Assembly (NCBI RefSeq): GCF_000765675.1
Contig: NZ_JRPA02000017.1
Coordinates: 1-36,536 of the forward strand
Origin: Helicobacter sp. MIT 05-5294
GTDB taxonomy: Bacteria > Campylobacterota > Campylobacteria > Campylobacterales > Helicobacteraceae
Length of the DNA stretch: 36,536 nt
Direction: 5' to 3'
The notes under the pieces were generated by a model. That model was not told the origin of the DNA, ran no database searches, and was given only the letters and a program-made list of their open reading frames with translations. Below, piece after piece: positions 1 through 7,834 of the stretch. The stretch's first letter is position 1, and every line of letters starts with the position of its first letter. Both the position numbers and the translations under genes were made by a program.

Positions 1-107
1 TAAGAAGAATTGGGGTGGGAATTGTTAGAATGGGAAGGATTGGAAGAAGAATTAGAATGGGAAGAATTAGGATTAATGGTTAGGGTTAGGGAGGGATTGA
101 GATTCAT
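1..107 (-). CDS. N-terminal part of an Asn/Ser-rich protein (runs off window)
   Basis: Open frame on the minus strand from an ATG at 107 to the window edge, 35 codons visible. It begins MNLNPSLTLTINPN and then becomes a low-complexity stretch of Ser, Asn, His and Pro. At DNA level this is an irregular repetition of GAATTAGAATGGGAAG-like units. An AAGGA ribosome site lies 6 nt before the ATG, and an extended -10 box lies about 50 nt upstream, so the start is credible. No domain is visible. It follows a PAAR-like gene and a decayed gene on the same strand, so it could belong to a secreted-effector module, but that is inference. Confidence 0.5.
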   Translation of the reverse strand, partial: MNLNPSLTLTINPNSSHSNSSSNPSHSNNSHPNSS

Positions 108-159
108 GGTTGTTCCTTTAAAAGATTGTTGTTATTTGTTAAGGTAAGCTAAGATTTGA

Positions 160-168
160 AGTATAGCA
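160..168 (-). promoter_or_regulatory. Extended -10 promoter for the Asn/Ser-rich gene
   Basis: On the minus strand the sequence reads TTTTGCTATACTTC, an extended -10 (TGnTATACT) of the sigma-70 type usual in Helicobacter. It lies about 50 nt before the ATG at 107. No clear -35 box is seen, which is normal for this group. Confidence 0.4.
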
Positions 169-183
169 AAATATCATTAAGCT

Positions 184-255
184 TTAAATATTATCTAATG
201 AAGAATAGGGAAAACTTTGATGGGACAATGGTTGAGTTAGTGATTCTATCTGCAT
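184..255 (-). CDS. Possible 23-aa peptide or gene remnant
   Basis: Very short minus-strand frame MQIESLTQPLSHQSFPYSSL... preceded by TAGGAATAACA-ATG, which offers a ribosome site. It lies between the decayed gene and the Asn/Ser-rich gene and shares the polar Ser/Gln/Asn-rich style of the latter's beginning. It may be a truncated earlier copy of such a gene, or chance. No function is proposed. Confidence 0.2.
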   Translation of the reverse strand: MQIESLTQPLSHQSFPYSSLDNI

Positions 256-271
256 TGTTATTCCTACATTG

Positions 272-533
272 TTATTCACAATCCTTACAATACTTCTTTA
301 CAATGCGTTCCACTTCGGCTTGGTAGTCGGGAGAATCGTAGACAAGAATACATTGATAAAATAATAAATGTGGGGCAAATGAGCTATTATTGTCCCATAT
401 TCCATATACTTCCCTGCACTATTTCCTTATCAATAAAGTTTTTTATGTCTGCTAGTTTATTATCAATTCATGCTAGCGGCATAATGAAATATTTGTCAAT
501 CCCTGTCCATTTATTGGGAGATAAACTTTTCAT
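272..533 (-). pseudogene. Decayed small gene (in-frame stop plus frameshift)
   Basis: A coding-like stretch of about 86 codons on the minus strand is broken twice. From the ATG at 533 it reads MKSLSPNKWTGIDKYF...PLA, meets a TGA at 470-468, and continues in the same frame as IDNKLADIKNFIDKEI...NMGQ to a TAA at 389-387. The reading then resumes in another frame through SSFAPHLLFYQCILVYDSPD to YCKDCE and a stop at 274-272. The amino-acid texture is protein-like on both sides of each lesion, whereas the opposite-strand frame over 370-552 is not. The family is not recognised. Position directly behind a PAAR-like gene suggests a former effector, chaperone or immunity gene. Either lesion could be a sequencing error. 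Confidence 0.5.
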
Positions 534-582
534 CGTTTTTATTGGATTCTAATTTATTATTGGAATCTTTTATTGGCACTAG

Positions 583-933
583 TTAGCTTTTGTCCTCTAT
601 TGCAATCCATTCTTTTGCGTTGGGATTTCCTTGCAAGGCTAAAGGAAAGCCTTTATCGGTTAAACTTAAGTTTAATTTTTCACAAAGCACAACTTCATCG
701 TTATTGACGCTCAATAATTTAGAAGTGCTTTCAACGCTTACAACTTTAACGCATGGGACACTTGTCCCCGCAATCGTTCTCGTGCAACCAACTATATCTG
801 CATTCAACAAATCGTTTTTAGTGATGGCTTTAGCAGAATCCTTAATGGATAAACTTTTGCCATTATTAGACTTTAAGACAACCTGCCCATTATGAGGACA
901 TACAACAATATCATTTGTGGTGAGTGGGGTCAT
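583..933 (-). CDS. PAAR-like (DUF4280-type) spike-tip protein
   Basis: 116-aa protein without signal peptide. It shows the layout of PAAR-like/DUF4280 proteins: CPHNGQVVL near residues 12-20, a middle DIVGC motif ending at C50, C61 followed by a hydrophobic strand, and a repeated short strand SKLLSVNNDEVVLCE at 71-85. Such proteins cap the VgrG spike of type VI secretion systems and carry or recruit effectors; T6SS loci are known in several enterohepatic helicobacters. The start has AAGGA 5 nt upstream and a strong extended -10 promoter. No other T6SS gene is in the window, so this is an orphan or the edge of an effector locus. The family call rests on motif resemblance by eye. Confidence 0.6.
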   Translation of the reverse strand: MTPLTTNDIVVCPHNGQVVLKSNNGKSLSIKDSAKAITKNDLLNADIVGCTRTIAGTSVPCVKVVSVESTSKLLSVNNDEVVLCEKLNLSLTDKGFPLALQGNPNAKEWIAIEDKS

Positions 934-960
934 TGGAATCCTTCAAGAAGATTTAGTTAG

Positions 961-969
961 ATTATAGCA
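961..969 (-). promoter_or_regulatory. Extended -10 promoter of the PAAR-like gene
   Basis: Minus strand TGCTATAAT, a perfect TATAAT box with an upstream TGn, 28 nt before the start codon at 933. The A/T-rich stretch GAGTAAAAATCC lies upstream instead of a clear -35 box. Confidence 0.6.
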
Positions 970-1026
970 TAAGCAAGGATTTTTACTCTTTAATTTATCC
1001 ATCTCATAACCCCAAACAATATCCCA

Positions 1027-1857
1027 TTAAAACTTTGCAATAAAAATTCTTTTGTAAAATTGCGCTTGAAGATAAGAATTTGTGCGCAACCACAAATCAA
1101 TCCCCTTTGGGTTACTATCAAATGTCCGCACGAGATTCCAAAAATCCCGCTGATGATGTGGATAGCGCAAATGCGCCAACTCATGAATAATCACAGAATC
1201 TATACAAAAATGTGGCATCAATGCCAAACGCAAACTAAAGCGAATAGATTGGTCTTTTGACTTGCAACAACCCAACTGACGATAGCTTTTGCCATATTCT
1301 ATACGACTAGGAAAAAGCTGCATTGCTTGGGAGATTTCTCCCATACGCGATTCCACATAAGATTCCAAAGCCCTCTGATAAAGACAAATCAAAACAGATT
1401 GCCCCTTAAGCTTGGAGTTTAAATCAACATTTTGCGCTCTTTTTTGCGAATCCTCTTGATTATCCTCTTGCATTAAAATTCGCCAAAACTCTCGTATAGA
1501 TGTGATTAAATCGTCTTTTTCTGTTATTTTTAGCCTTTTCCTCAAACGCAATTCCAACTTTTTGTCTATCAGAGATAGAATCGTATCCCATACCACCCAC
1601 TCCCCAAAAAGATAAAACTTATCGCAAACTAGCGGAATCTTTGCTTTTAAGGATTCCTTAAAGCGTTCTAAAATCCATTGTAAGTTTGTATTTAAAAATC
1701 GTTCGCATTCTTTCTTTGTCGCATATTTTGGGACATTAACAATCAAGCAAGAATCGCAATCCACACGCATTTTCAAATGTCTAAAATTTCTTTTTTGGAC
1801 AATTTTTACTGCAAGATTTGGAGGGAAATTTTCGGGAAGTTTTAACCTCTGAAACAT
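1027..1857 (-). CDS. YgjP-like (DUF45/M48-type) metallopeptidase
   Basis: 276-aa cytosolic protein with the zinc-protease signature HELAH at residues 225-229, followed by the downstream R-Y-P-H-H-x-x-x-F-W segment typical of YgjP/DUF45 proteins, where the later His completes the metal site. The N-terminal part (residues 1-110) carries the usual strand-rich half of this family; the substrate is unknown in most members. It is the last gene of a minus-strand group, 33 nt behind the exported 418-aa protein. It is a little longer than the usual 230-250 aa because of a charged insert around residues 110-150 that includes many Asp/Gln residues. Confidence 0.8.
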   Translation of the reverse strand: MFQRLKLPENFPPNLAVKIVQKRNFRHLKMRVDCDSCLIVNVPKYATKKECERFLNTNLQWILERFKESLKAKIPLVCDKFYLFGEWVVWDTILSLIDKKLELRLRKRLKITEKDDLITSIREFWRILMQEDNQEDSQKRAQNVDLNSKLKGQSVLICLYQRALESYVESRMGEISQAMQLFPSRIEYGKSYRQLGCCKSKDQSIRFSLRLALMPHFCIDSVIIHELAHLRYPHHQRDFWNLVRTFDSNPKGIDLWLRTNSYLQAQFYKRIFIAKF

Positions 1858-1890
1858 TGAATTCTCTTGTGAGATTCCACGCGTTTATGC

Positions 1891-3147
1891 CTAAAGAGGC
1901 ACAAAGCGATTATTAGCAGGAGTTAAGATTTCAATATTATATTGCACTTGATTTTCTTTAATTCTCTCTTTGAAATACCGCTTCGCACTCGGCACACTTT
2001 TGCGGTAAAAATATTCAATCCCATAAGCCGTAGCATAGTTAATCCAATCGTATTCCAAATCCACATCTAAAAGCCTCGCTTGTTCTACAAAAAGACTATC
2101 AAGCGGAGAAATAGAATTGGCAATATACATATTTTTTCTATCGCGCTCTTGCGTAATGGAAAGCAAACTTTGATTATAGTTAATCTGCGTGGAAAAAACC
2201 CCATCAGGACGAATGCTATTGTAGGTTAGTTGCGAAAGGATAATGCTAGAATTTGTAATGGGCGTGTTCAAAAAGATTCTTGTCCCTTGCAAAACGCCTT
2301 TTAAAGCCTTAATTTCTTTCTGAAGTGTCGCGCCTTGCTTGATGCTAAAGCTTTTGGAATATTTTAAGTTTTCATTAGCGGCTTGTGTGTATTGCTGCAT
2401 TTGCGCCCCAATATTTCCAGAATCATAAAAGCTTGTCGCGCTCACATAAGGGTGAATCTCGGATAGCTTTTGAATCTGTGCTTCATAGCTGATTCCACCA
2501 AAGATGAGATTAGAATCCTTGTGAATATTGGTTTGGATTTGGGATTTATGCACACTTGGGATAAAAATCGCCACATCAGAATGAATTGCTTGAAGATTGT
2601 TCACGCCCTCTTGCGTTAAAATCGCGATAATTTGGCGATGACCTTTAGAGTAAATCTTATCCAATGTGCCTTGCAAACTCTCTTGTGATTCATCTCCAGA
2701 ATCAAAAACTTCAAAGTTAAAACTTCCCTTTTGCGCTAGAAGATAGCTTAAAATCGTATTAGTCGTCGTGCTAGAATAGCGTCCGATTGTCTTGCGCGGA
2801 AACAAAAGTGCAACATTGAAAAACGGCTTTTGCAACCCCGCATAATAAGGAATCTCTGCAATTTCAAGTTGAGCTAAAAGATTGTTTAGTTGCTCCAATA
2901 ACTCCTTGTTTTGATTTTTTTCGTCAATATTTGCAATAAACGAAAAAATTTGCTCCTCTTCTAGCAAACTTTTAAGGCAATTACTATTACATTTTTGCGA
3001 TTCTATATTTAAAACTTCAATATTTGGAATCGGCAAAGGCGAGAGATATTTACCACTCGCATTAGCAAAAGGCGGCATTACCAACACACTAACCATCAAT
3101 GCAATCCACAGATTTTGTAGGTATTTTTTAAGATTTCTTTTTATCAT
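1891..3147 (-). CDS. Exported protein with periplasmic-binding-like fold, unassigned
   Basis: 418 aa with a clear signal peptide: basic MIKRNLKKYL, hydrophobic core to about residue 26, and an ANA cleavage site at 28-30. A possible disulfide pair C-N-S-N-C follows near residue 55. The rest reads as alternating beta/alpha segments (VALLFPRKTIGRYSST, RQIIAILTQEG, VAIFIPSVHKS), which recalls type-1 periplasmic binding folds such as the LpoA/LppC group, but no diagnostic motif is seen. It lies 15 nt downstream of the UDG-like gene and has an AAGGATTAAAG ribosome site. I do not recognise a named orthologue; function unknown, likely periplasmic. Confidence 0.75.
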   Translation of the reverse strand: MIKRNLKKYLQNLWIALMVSVLVMPPFANASGKYLSPLPIPNIEVLNIESQKCNSNCLKSLLEEEQIFSFIANIDEKNQNKELLEQLNNLLAQLEIAEIPYYAGLQKPFFNVALLFPRKTIGRYSSTTTNTILSYLLAQKGSFNFEVFDSGDESQESLQGTLDKIYSKGHRQIIAILTQEGVNNLQAIHSDVAIFIPSVHKSQIQTNIHKDSNLIFGGISYEAQIQKLSEIHPYVSATSFYDSGNIGAQMQQYTQAANENLKYSKSFSIKQGATLQKEIKALKGVLQGTRIFLNTPITNSSIILSQLTYNSIRPDGVFSTQINYNQSLLSITQERDRKNMYIANSISPLDSLFVEQARLLDVDLEYDWINYATAYGIEYFYRKSVPSAKRYFKERIKENQVQYNIEILTPANNRFVPL

Positions 3148-3162
3148 TCTTTAATCCTTGCT

Positions 3163-3867
3163 TTAATCCTTAAAAAGTGATTCTTTGAGCGTCAAAAACT
3201 CTTTATGCGCCTGTATTTTTAGCTCGGGCTTTCTAAGAAGTTGATTGAGGTTGAAAGTCGGAAAAAGCTTTAGATGATTCCATTCTAGTATCTTTCCCTG
3301 CACATTTTCATAGCAACTTCCATCTTGCGTGAGATAAAAATACGCTTCCGCACCCAATAAAACAATCACTTTGCTTTGTGCAAATTCAATTTGTTTCAAA
3401 AAGTAACCCATACACGATTCCACACAATTTTTTTGTGCGGCTTGTGGAATCTCACATTTCAAAAGCGAGAGAATCGACACATTTTGCACATTCAGCCCAA
3501 ACACGCGTTCAATGATATTTTTTAGCATTTGCGCACCTTTAGAGGCAAAGCGCATTTGAGAATCCAATATCGGCAAAAGTGAGAGGAAAACGAGCTGCGA
3601 ATTTTGATTGCACAATCCCGCACTTGCTAGGGAAGATTTTTGCGCACATAGCTTACAAGATTCTATTAAGCTTTTTAAATTTTGCGAATTTGGGCTTTGG
3701 AATCCCTTTTGCATAGGAGCTAAAAACTGCGGATTGCAATATTCAAATCCACAAGATTGCAACAAATAGAGCCTTTTGAGCAATAAGGCTTGTAGCAGAG
3801 GCTGCGATGAAGTTTGGGTTTGTTGAAAGGTTTGCAAAGAATCACCAAAATTTAGAAAATAAACCAC
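3163..3867 (-). CDS. Degenerate family-4-like uracil-DNA glycosylase protein
   Basis: 234 aa. Iron-sulfur-type cysteines are arranged as in family 4 UDGs: C71-x2-C74, then LKC at 138 and further Cys at 148 and 152. The C-terminal segment FPTFNLNQLLRKPELK (202-217) aligns with the family block P-T-x-H-P-S-x-L-L-R-x-P, but the His-Pro-Ser is Asn-Leu-Asn. The GEAPG motif expected after the first cysteines is also missing (LSLLPILD). The protein may therefore bind DNA or a cluster without being a glycosylase. The start codon is GTG; a TATAAT box directly abuts it (3868-3873), so translation may really begin a little further in. Confidence 0.65.
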   Translation of the reverse strand: MVYFLNFGDSLQTFQQTQTSSQPLLQALLLKRLYLLQSCGFEYCNPQFLAPMQKGFQSPNSQNLKSLIESCKLCAQKSSLASAGLCNQNSQLVFLSLLPILDSQMRFASKGAQMLKNIIERVFGLNVQNVSILSLLKCEIPQAAQKNCVESCMGYFLKQIEFAQSKVIVLLGAEAYFYLTQDGSCYENVQGKILEWNHLKLFPTFNLNQLLRKPELKIQAHKEFLTLKESLFKD

Positions 3868-3873
3868 ATTATA
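3868..3873 (-). promoter_or_regulatory. TATAAT box abutting the UDG-like start codon
   Basis: Minus-strand TTTTATTTTATAAT ends immediately before the GTG at 3867. Transcription from it would start inside the first codons, so either the annotated start is too early or this box is not used. The 251-nt stretch 3868-4118 holds nothing else convincing. Confidence 0.3.
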
Positions 3874-4118
3874 AAATAAAAAGTTTAAAGAATAAATTAG
3901 AATTTAATTTTTTCTAAGGCTTTAGCTTGGATTTTGCATTCTTTTGATGATGCAAAGAGATTCTACATTTGAAAATCAAGGAAGCCAAAACCTTTTAAGA
4001 TTCCTTGCAATCGCCAATTTTAATCTTCTGCAAAACCCTACACACCATTTTAACACCGCAAATCAAGCACAAATCTTTGAGCCACCACGCGCTAACGCAA
4101 TCGCACGAGATTCCGCCA

Positions 4119-4811
4119 CTATTTAGCACTTTGGATAATATAAGCCTTAAGGATTGTTTGTTCTTTTAGTGGCTTATCTTGCGAGTTTGTCGGCGTGTAT
4201 TCTATTTTGCGCAAAGTCTTAAAGCTTTCTTCTTTTGCCTCTTCACTGATTTCTCCAAAAATCGTATGCTTGCCATTGAGATGTGGTGTGCGTGTGGTGG
4301 TGATGAAAAATTGGCTACCATTGGTATTTTCTCCCGAATTTGCCATTGCCAAAATCCCCGCTCTATCAAAAGCATATCCCTTAGCGATTTCATCTTCAAA
4401 ATCTTTCCCCCAAATAGATTCTCCCCTGCTTCCTGTGCCGCTAGGATCTCCGCCTTGAATCATAAACCTACGAATCACACGATGAAAAATCGTGCCATTA
4501 TAATAACCCTCGTTAATATGTGTTACGAAATTTTCCACCGCCTTAGGAGCGACTTTAGGAAACAAATCCAAAGTGATTTTACCCGAAGTTGTTTCTAAGA
4601 CTGCCTGAATCCTTTGGGATTCCGCGCCTTTTGCTTCCAAAGCAGAATCCTTTAATTGCGATTCTTGAATGGTCGCTTCGGCTTGATTTGTTTGCGCTAA
4701 AGAAAGGTTGACATTTGGGAATTGTGTATCTTGTCCTTGCGCATTAGCTAGGATTCCTAAAGCCAACACCCCAAACAAACCTTTAAGAAAAAAGTGAATT
4801 AACGCTTTCAT
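4119..4811 (-). CDS. ppiA: Exported cyclophilin-type peptidyl-prolyl isomerase
   Basis: 230 aa. Residues 1-24 form a signal peptide (MKALIHFFLKGLFG..., cleavage after ANA), then a Gln/Ala/Glu-rich linker to about 65, then a full cyclophilin domain with FHRVIRRFMIQGGDP, GSRGESIWGKDFEDE, MANSGENTNGSQFFIT and LNGKHTIFGE. The active-site Arg (FHRV) and QFF residues are present, so it should catalyse prolyl isomerisation in the periplasm. The ATG lies inside the last codons of prs (29-nt overlap), implying translational coupling. It is longer than the cytosolic H. pylori PpiA because of the signal and linker. Confidence 0.9.
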   Translation of the reverse strand: MKALIHFFLKGLFGVLALGILANAQGQDTQFPNVNLSLAQTNQAEATIQESQLKDSALEAKGAESQRIQAVLETTSGKITLDLFPKVAPKAVENFVTHINEGYYNGTIFHRVIRRFMIQGGDPSGTGSRGESIWGKDFEDEIAKGYAFDRAGILAMANSGENTNGSQFFITTTRTPHLNGKHTIFGEISEEAKEESFKTLRKIEYTPTNSQDKPLKEQTILKAYIIQSAK

Positions 4812-5712
4812 CTTTGTTAATCCTTTTAATCACTTCTGCAAACAAAGGCGCGACGCTTAAAATTTTGATTTTATCATTTATCTGTTTTAAAGGAATCGTA
4901 TCCGTTACAATCACTTCGTCAATCTCGCTTGTTGCGATTCTCTCATAAGCAGGTCCACTAAAAACCGCGTGTGTGCCTAATGCAGTTACACTTGTCGCAC
5001 CTTTTTGTTTAAACGCACTCGCCGCCTTTACCATCGTCCCTGCAGTATCAATCATATCATCAATCATAATCACATCTTTGCCCTCTACGCTTCCGATGAT
5101 ATTCATCACTTCACTTTCGTTTGCCTTTTCGCGTCGCTTATCAACAATCACAATATCCAGCCCCAAAAGCTTAGCAAAATACCTAGCTCTTGCCACTCCC
5201 CCAATATCCGGACTTGCTACGATAGGATTCTTAAAATTTTTGGCAATAATATGCTCTTTAAACACAATAGAACCATAAAGATTATCCACAGGAATATCAA
5301 AGAATCCCTGAATTTGTCCTGCGTGTAAATCCATTGCTACAAGGCGTGTAATACCCGCCCTCTGCAACAAATCCGCAACAAGTTTTGCACTAATTGGGAC
5401 GCGTGGAGCGGCTTTGCGGTCTTGCCTAGCATAACCAAAATAAGGCATAATCACATTGATAGATTTTGCAGAACTACGCTTAAGCGCGTCTGTCATAATG
5501 AGCAATTCCATTAAATTATCATTTGCAGGCGCACAAGTGGATTGAATCACAAACACATCTTTGCCACGCACACTTTCACAAATGCGGATTCCAATCTCTC
5601 CATCACTAAAACGCGTCAATTCCGCTTTGGATAATTCTACGCCCAATTCTTTTGCAACACACTCCGAAAACTTCGTATGCGCAGAACCTGTAAAAATCTT
5701 ATAGTCTTGCAT
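4783..5712 (-). CDS. prs: Ribose-phosphate pyrophosphokinase
   Basis: 309 aa, full family length. It makes PRPP from ribose-5-phosphate and ATP for nucleotide, His and Trp synthesis. Visible motifs are the ATP region YFGYARQDRK (91-100), the catalytic MDLHAGQIQGFF block with H130, the flexible-loop Arg/Lys (VDKRREKANE, 190-199), and the PRPP-binding loop VIMIDDMIDTAG (214-225). AAGG lies 8 nt before the ATG, and a TAGAAT -10 box lies upstream in the intergenic region shared with the divergent maf gene. Confidence 0.97.
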   Translation of the reverse strand: MQDYKIFTGSAHTKFSECVAKELGVELSKAELTRFSDGEIGIRICESVRGKDVFVIQSTCAPANDNLMELLIMTDALKRSSAKSINVIMPYFGYARQDRKAAPRVPISAKLVADLLQRAGITRLVAMDLHAGQIQGFFDIPVDNLYGSIVFKEHIIAKNFKNPIVASPDIGGVARARYFAKLLGLDIVIVDKRREKANESEVMNIIGSVEGKDVIMIDDMIDTAGTMVKAASAFKQKGATSVTALGTHAVFSGPAYERIATSEIDEVIVTDTIPLKQINDKIKILSVAPLFAEVIKRINKDESVNSLFS

Positions 5713-5747
5713 AAAGCCGCCTTAAAATGAAAATTTTTAAAACAAGC

Positions 5748-5753
5748 ATTCTA
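5748..5753 (-). promoter_or_regulatory. -10 box for prs-ppiA
   Basis: Minus strand TAGTGTAGAATGC gives TGTAGAAT, a near-consensus -10 about 35 nt before the prs ATG. Confidence 0.4.
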
Positions 5754-5803
5754 CACTAGAAAGTTAAAATTTCTGCTTTTTTGGCTCGGGTTTTTGAAAT
5801 TTT

Positions 5804-5812
5804 TGCTAAAAT
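5804..5812 (+). promoter_or_regulatory. Extended -10 promoter for the maf gene
   Basis: TTTTTGCTAAAATGCG contains TGCTAAAAT, an extended -10, 28 nt before the GTG start at 5841 and divergent from the prs promoter. Confidence 0.45.
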
Positions 5813-5840
5813 GCGCCCATTAAAACTTTAGGAATCGCGC

Positions 5841-7793
5841 GTGAAATATCAAAACCAAAATTACAAAGGCATTGTAGAAATTTTGCAAAACAGCAGTTGC
5901 GAAGAAATAGAATCTTTTGTCAGCTCACGATTCCATCAAAACCTTGCGTTTTTCAAAACCGACTATCCCAATCTCTTTGAATCCCTGCAACAACCCGCCA
6001 AAGAATACCAACTCTATATCGGCAAAGAGGGAGTGAATATTTTAAATTTCGCCCAAAATAGCTTTCTTTTCCCAATCATTAAGGGAAAATCCACCATGCT
6101 AGAAGTGCATCAAAATTGCGCTTACAATCCCCCGATTAACGAAAGGTGGAATCGCATTTATGGCACACGCGCGGAGATGATGAGTGAGGAGTTTCCTTAT
6201 AGTAGTATTTTAGTCAATGGAATCCTAGAATTTGCCGCAGACAATGGGGGCGTGAGTGCCTATCATTTGCCCAATGATTTTTTGCCAAGCTTGAATCTTT
6301 TTGGTTTAGGTGGCGGGATTTTCTTGCAGATTTTAGCAGAGAATTATTCAAAATTTCAAAACTTTTTTATTTTTGAAGAATCTTTTGACCTCTTTAGAAT
6401 CGCGTGTTTCTTTGTAGATTTCGCCCTACTCTTTAGCAAAACCGAACACAGAGCGGGTTATATTTTTCTAGAAAGTATGATGAAGCGGGATTATATCAAC
6501 CATTTCTTTTTAACGCGCAAAATCAGCACTTCTATCGTTCGTTTTGAATTAATGATGTATCAAACACCGATGAACCAAAGTGCGCGTGGAATCGTATTTG
6601 AAACCCATTCGCAAACTTTGCGCGGTTGGGGAACTTACGAAGATGAAATGCGCGGAATCCTCAACAAACTAAACTTTCCTCTCAATCCAATCTTGATTGA
6701 ACCCAAACGCATCAATGCGCCCATTTGCGTGATTGCCAATGGTCCAAGCCTTGATTTTTTACTTCCTTTTATTAAGGAAAATCAAAAAAATATGATTCTT
6801 TTTAGTTGTGGGACAGCCCTAAAACCGCTTCTTAATGCAGGAATCACGCCGGATTTTCAGATTGAAATTGAACGACACGATTATTTAGATGAAGTGCTAA
6901 GAGAAGCACCATTAGGAGAGATTCCATTGCTTTGTGCCACCGTGCTTGACAAAAAAGCAAAGAATCTTGCCAAGGAAATTTATCTATTTGAACGCGATGG
7001 TTCTAGTGCGGCAGATTTAAACGCTCCAAAATTCAAAGTGCGCTTCTCTGCCCCACTAATTGGCAATGCAGGGGCTGCACTCGCAAGTTATTTGGGTAGT
7101 GATGTGATTTTGTGTGGTTTGGATTGTGGATACAAAAAAGGCGCAAAAAAACACGCACAAAATTCCTATTATGGTGAGGAAGAAGCAGAGATTCCAACAG
7201 ATGCGTATCCTGTTGCAGGAAATTTCAGCAATGATATTTATTCAGACGCGCTTTATTCTCTCTCACGCACGGCTTTAGAAGAAGCCTTTAGGGCATTGAA
7301 ACCCTTTCATATCCTCAATCTTAATGACGGAGCGAAAATCGCAGGAGCGCAAGGGGTGCATTACCAAGATTTTGAACTCAAAAACATTGACAAAGCACAA
7401 GAAATTAGGAATCTCAAATCTCTTTTTAAAAACCCAAAAAACGAGAATTTCTACACTAAAGACACGCAAAAATATTTTTTTGAAATTCCCGCTTTTCAAA
7501 ATAAAATTTACGATAGCTTCAAAGTAAAGGTAGAATCCAAAAAAGAACTTTTTATTGTATTAGACCAAATCTTTGAAATTATTTCCAAAGAAGGGCAAAA
7601 GAATCCCTTTATCGGGATTCTATTTAGCGGGACTTTAAGCCATTTTCTTTATGCGATTGCGTTAGCGAGTTTGCATTTACCACACGATTCTATGCAGAAT
7701 CTTTGGCAAAAGGCTCAAACACTCTATGTAGAGGCAATGGAAGCTATGGTAAATCATTTAAGAGAAGTGCTTTTATCAAAAGTGGAACACTAG
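5841..7793 (+). CDS. maf: Motility accessory factor (Maf/DUF115, MptE-like)
   Basis: 650 aa, GTG start preceded by AGGAATCGCGC. The central block CVIANGPSLDFLLPF (ANGPS at 299-303), SCGTALKPLLNAGITPDFQI and the ILCGLDCGYKKGAKKHA segment are characteristic of Maf proteins of Campylobacter and Helicobacter, which transfer or handle pseudaminic/legionaminic acid on flagellin (compare H. pylori HP0114). There is no homopolymer tract, unlike many Campylobacter maf genes, so it should be constitutively in frame. The stop codon lies inside the sigma-54 promoter of the next gene, flgP, linking glycosylation and flagellar assembly at one locus. Confidence 0.9.
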   Translation: MKYQNQNYKGIVEILQNSSCEEIESFVSSRFHQNLAFFKTDYPNLFESLQQPAKEYQLYIGKEGVNILNFAQNSFLFPIIKGKSTMLEVHQNCAYNPPINERWNRIYGTRAEMMSEEFPYSSILVNGILEFAADNGGVSAYHLPNDFLPSLNLFGLGGGIFLQILAENYSKFQNFFIFEESFDLFRIACFFVDFALLFSKTEHRAGYIFLESMMKRDYINHFFLTRKISTSIVRFELMMYQTPMNQSARGIVFETHSQTLRGWGTYEDEMRGILNKLNFPLNPILIEPKRINAPICVIANGPSLDFLLPFIKENQKNMILFSCGTALKPLLNAGITPDFQIEIERHDYLDEVLREAPLGEIPLLCATVLDKKAKNLAKEIYLFERDGSSAADLNAPKFKVRFSAPLIGNAGAALASYLGSDVILCGLDCGYKKGAKKHAQNSYYGEEEAEIPTDAYPVAGNFSNDIYSDALYSLSRTALEEAFRALKPFHILNLNDGAKIAGAQGVHYQDFELKNIDKAQEIRNLKSLFKNPKNENFYTKDTQKYFFEIPAFQNKIYDSFKVKVESKKELFIVLDQIFEIISKEGQKNPFIGILFSGTLSHFLYAIALASLHLPHDSMQNLWQKAQTLYVEAMEAMVNHLREVLLSKVEH

Positions 7794-7800
7794 TTGCTTT
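7784..7800 (+). promoter_or_regulatory. Sigma-54 (RpoN) promoter for flgP
   Basis: The string TGGAACACTAGTTGCTT matches the Campylobacter/Helicobacter RpoN consensus TTGGAAC-N5-TTGCTT with exact GG-N10-GC spacing. It overlaps the maf stop codon. The predicted start of transcription is near 7810, about 25 nt before the flgP ATG. RpoN control of flgP is known in C. jejuni. Confidence 0.85.
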
Positions 7801-7834
7801 AGAGTTTTTATCTCAAATGTCAAAAAGGATTGAA

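Noticed and set aside
78-93. Telomere-like GGTTAGGGTTAGGG at the window start
   Set aside because: Only two units, inside the coding repeat of the minus-strand Asn/Ser-rich gene (codons for Leu-Thr); no longer array.
370-552. Plus-strand 60-aa frame
   Set aside because: Antisense to a better-supported decayed minus-strand gene; no ribosome site and no protein-like texture.
3944-4126. Plus-strand 60-aa frame in the spacer between the UDG-like gene and ppiA
   Set aside because: No ribosome site, no promoter, overlaps the ppiA stop, and opposite to neighbouring transcription; not convincing.
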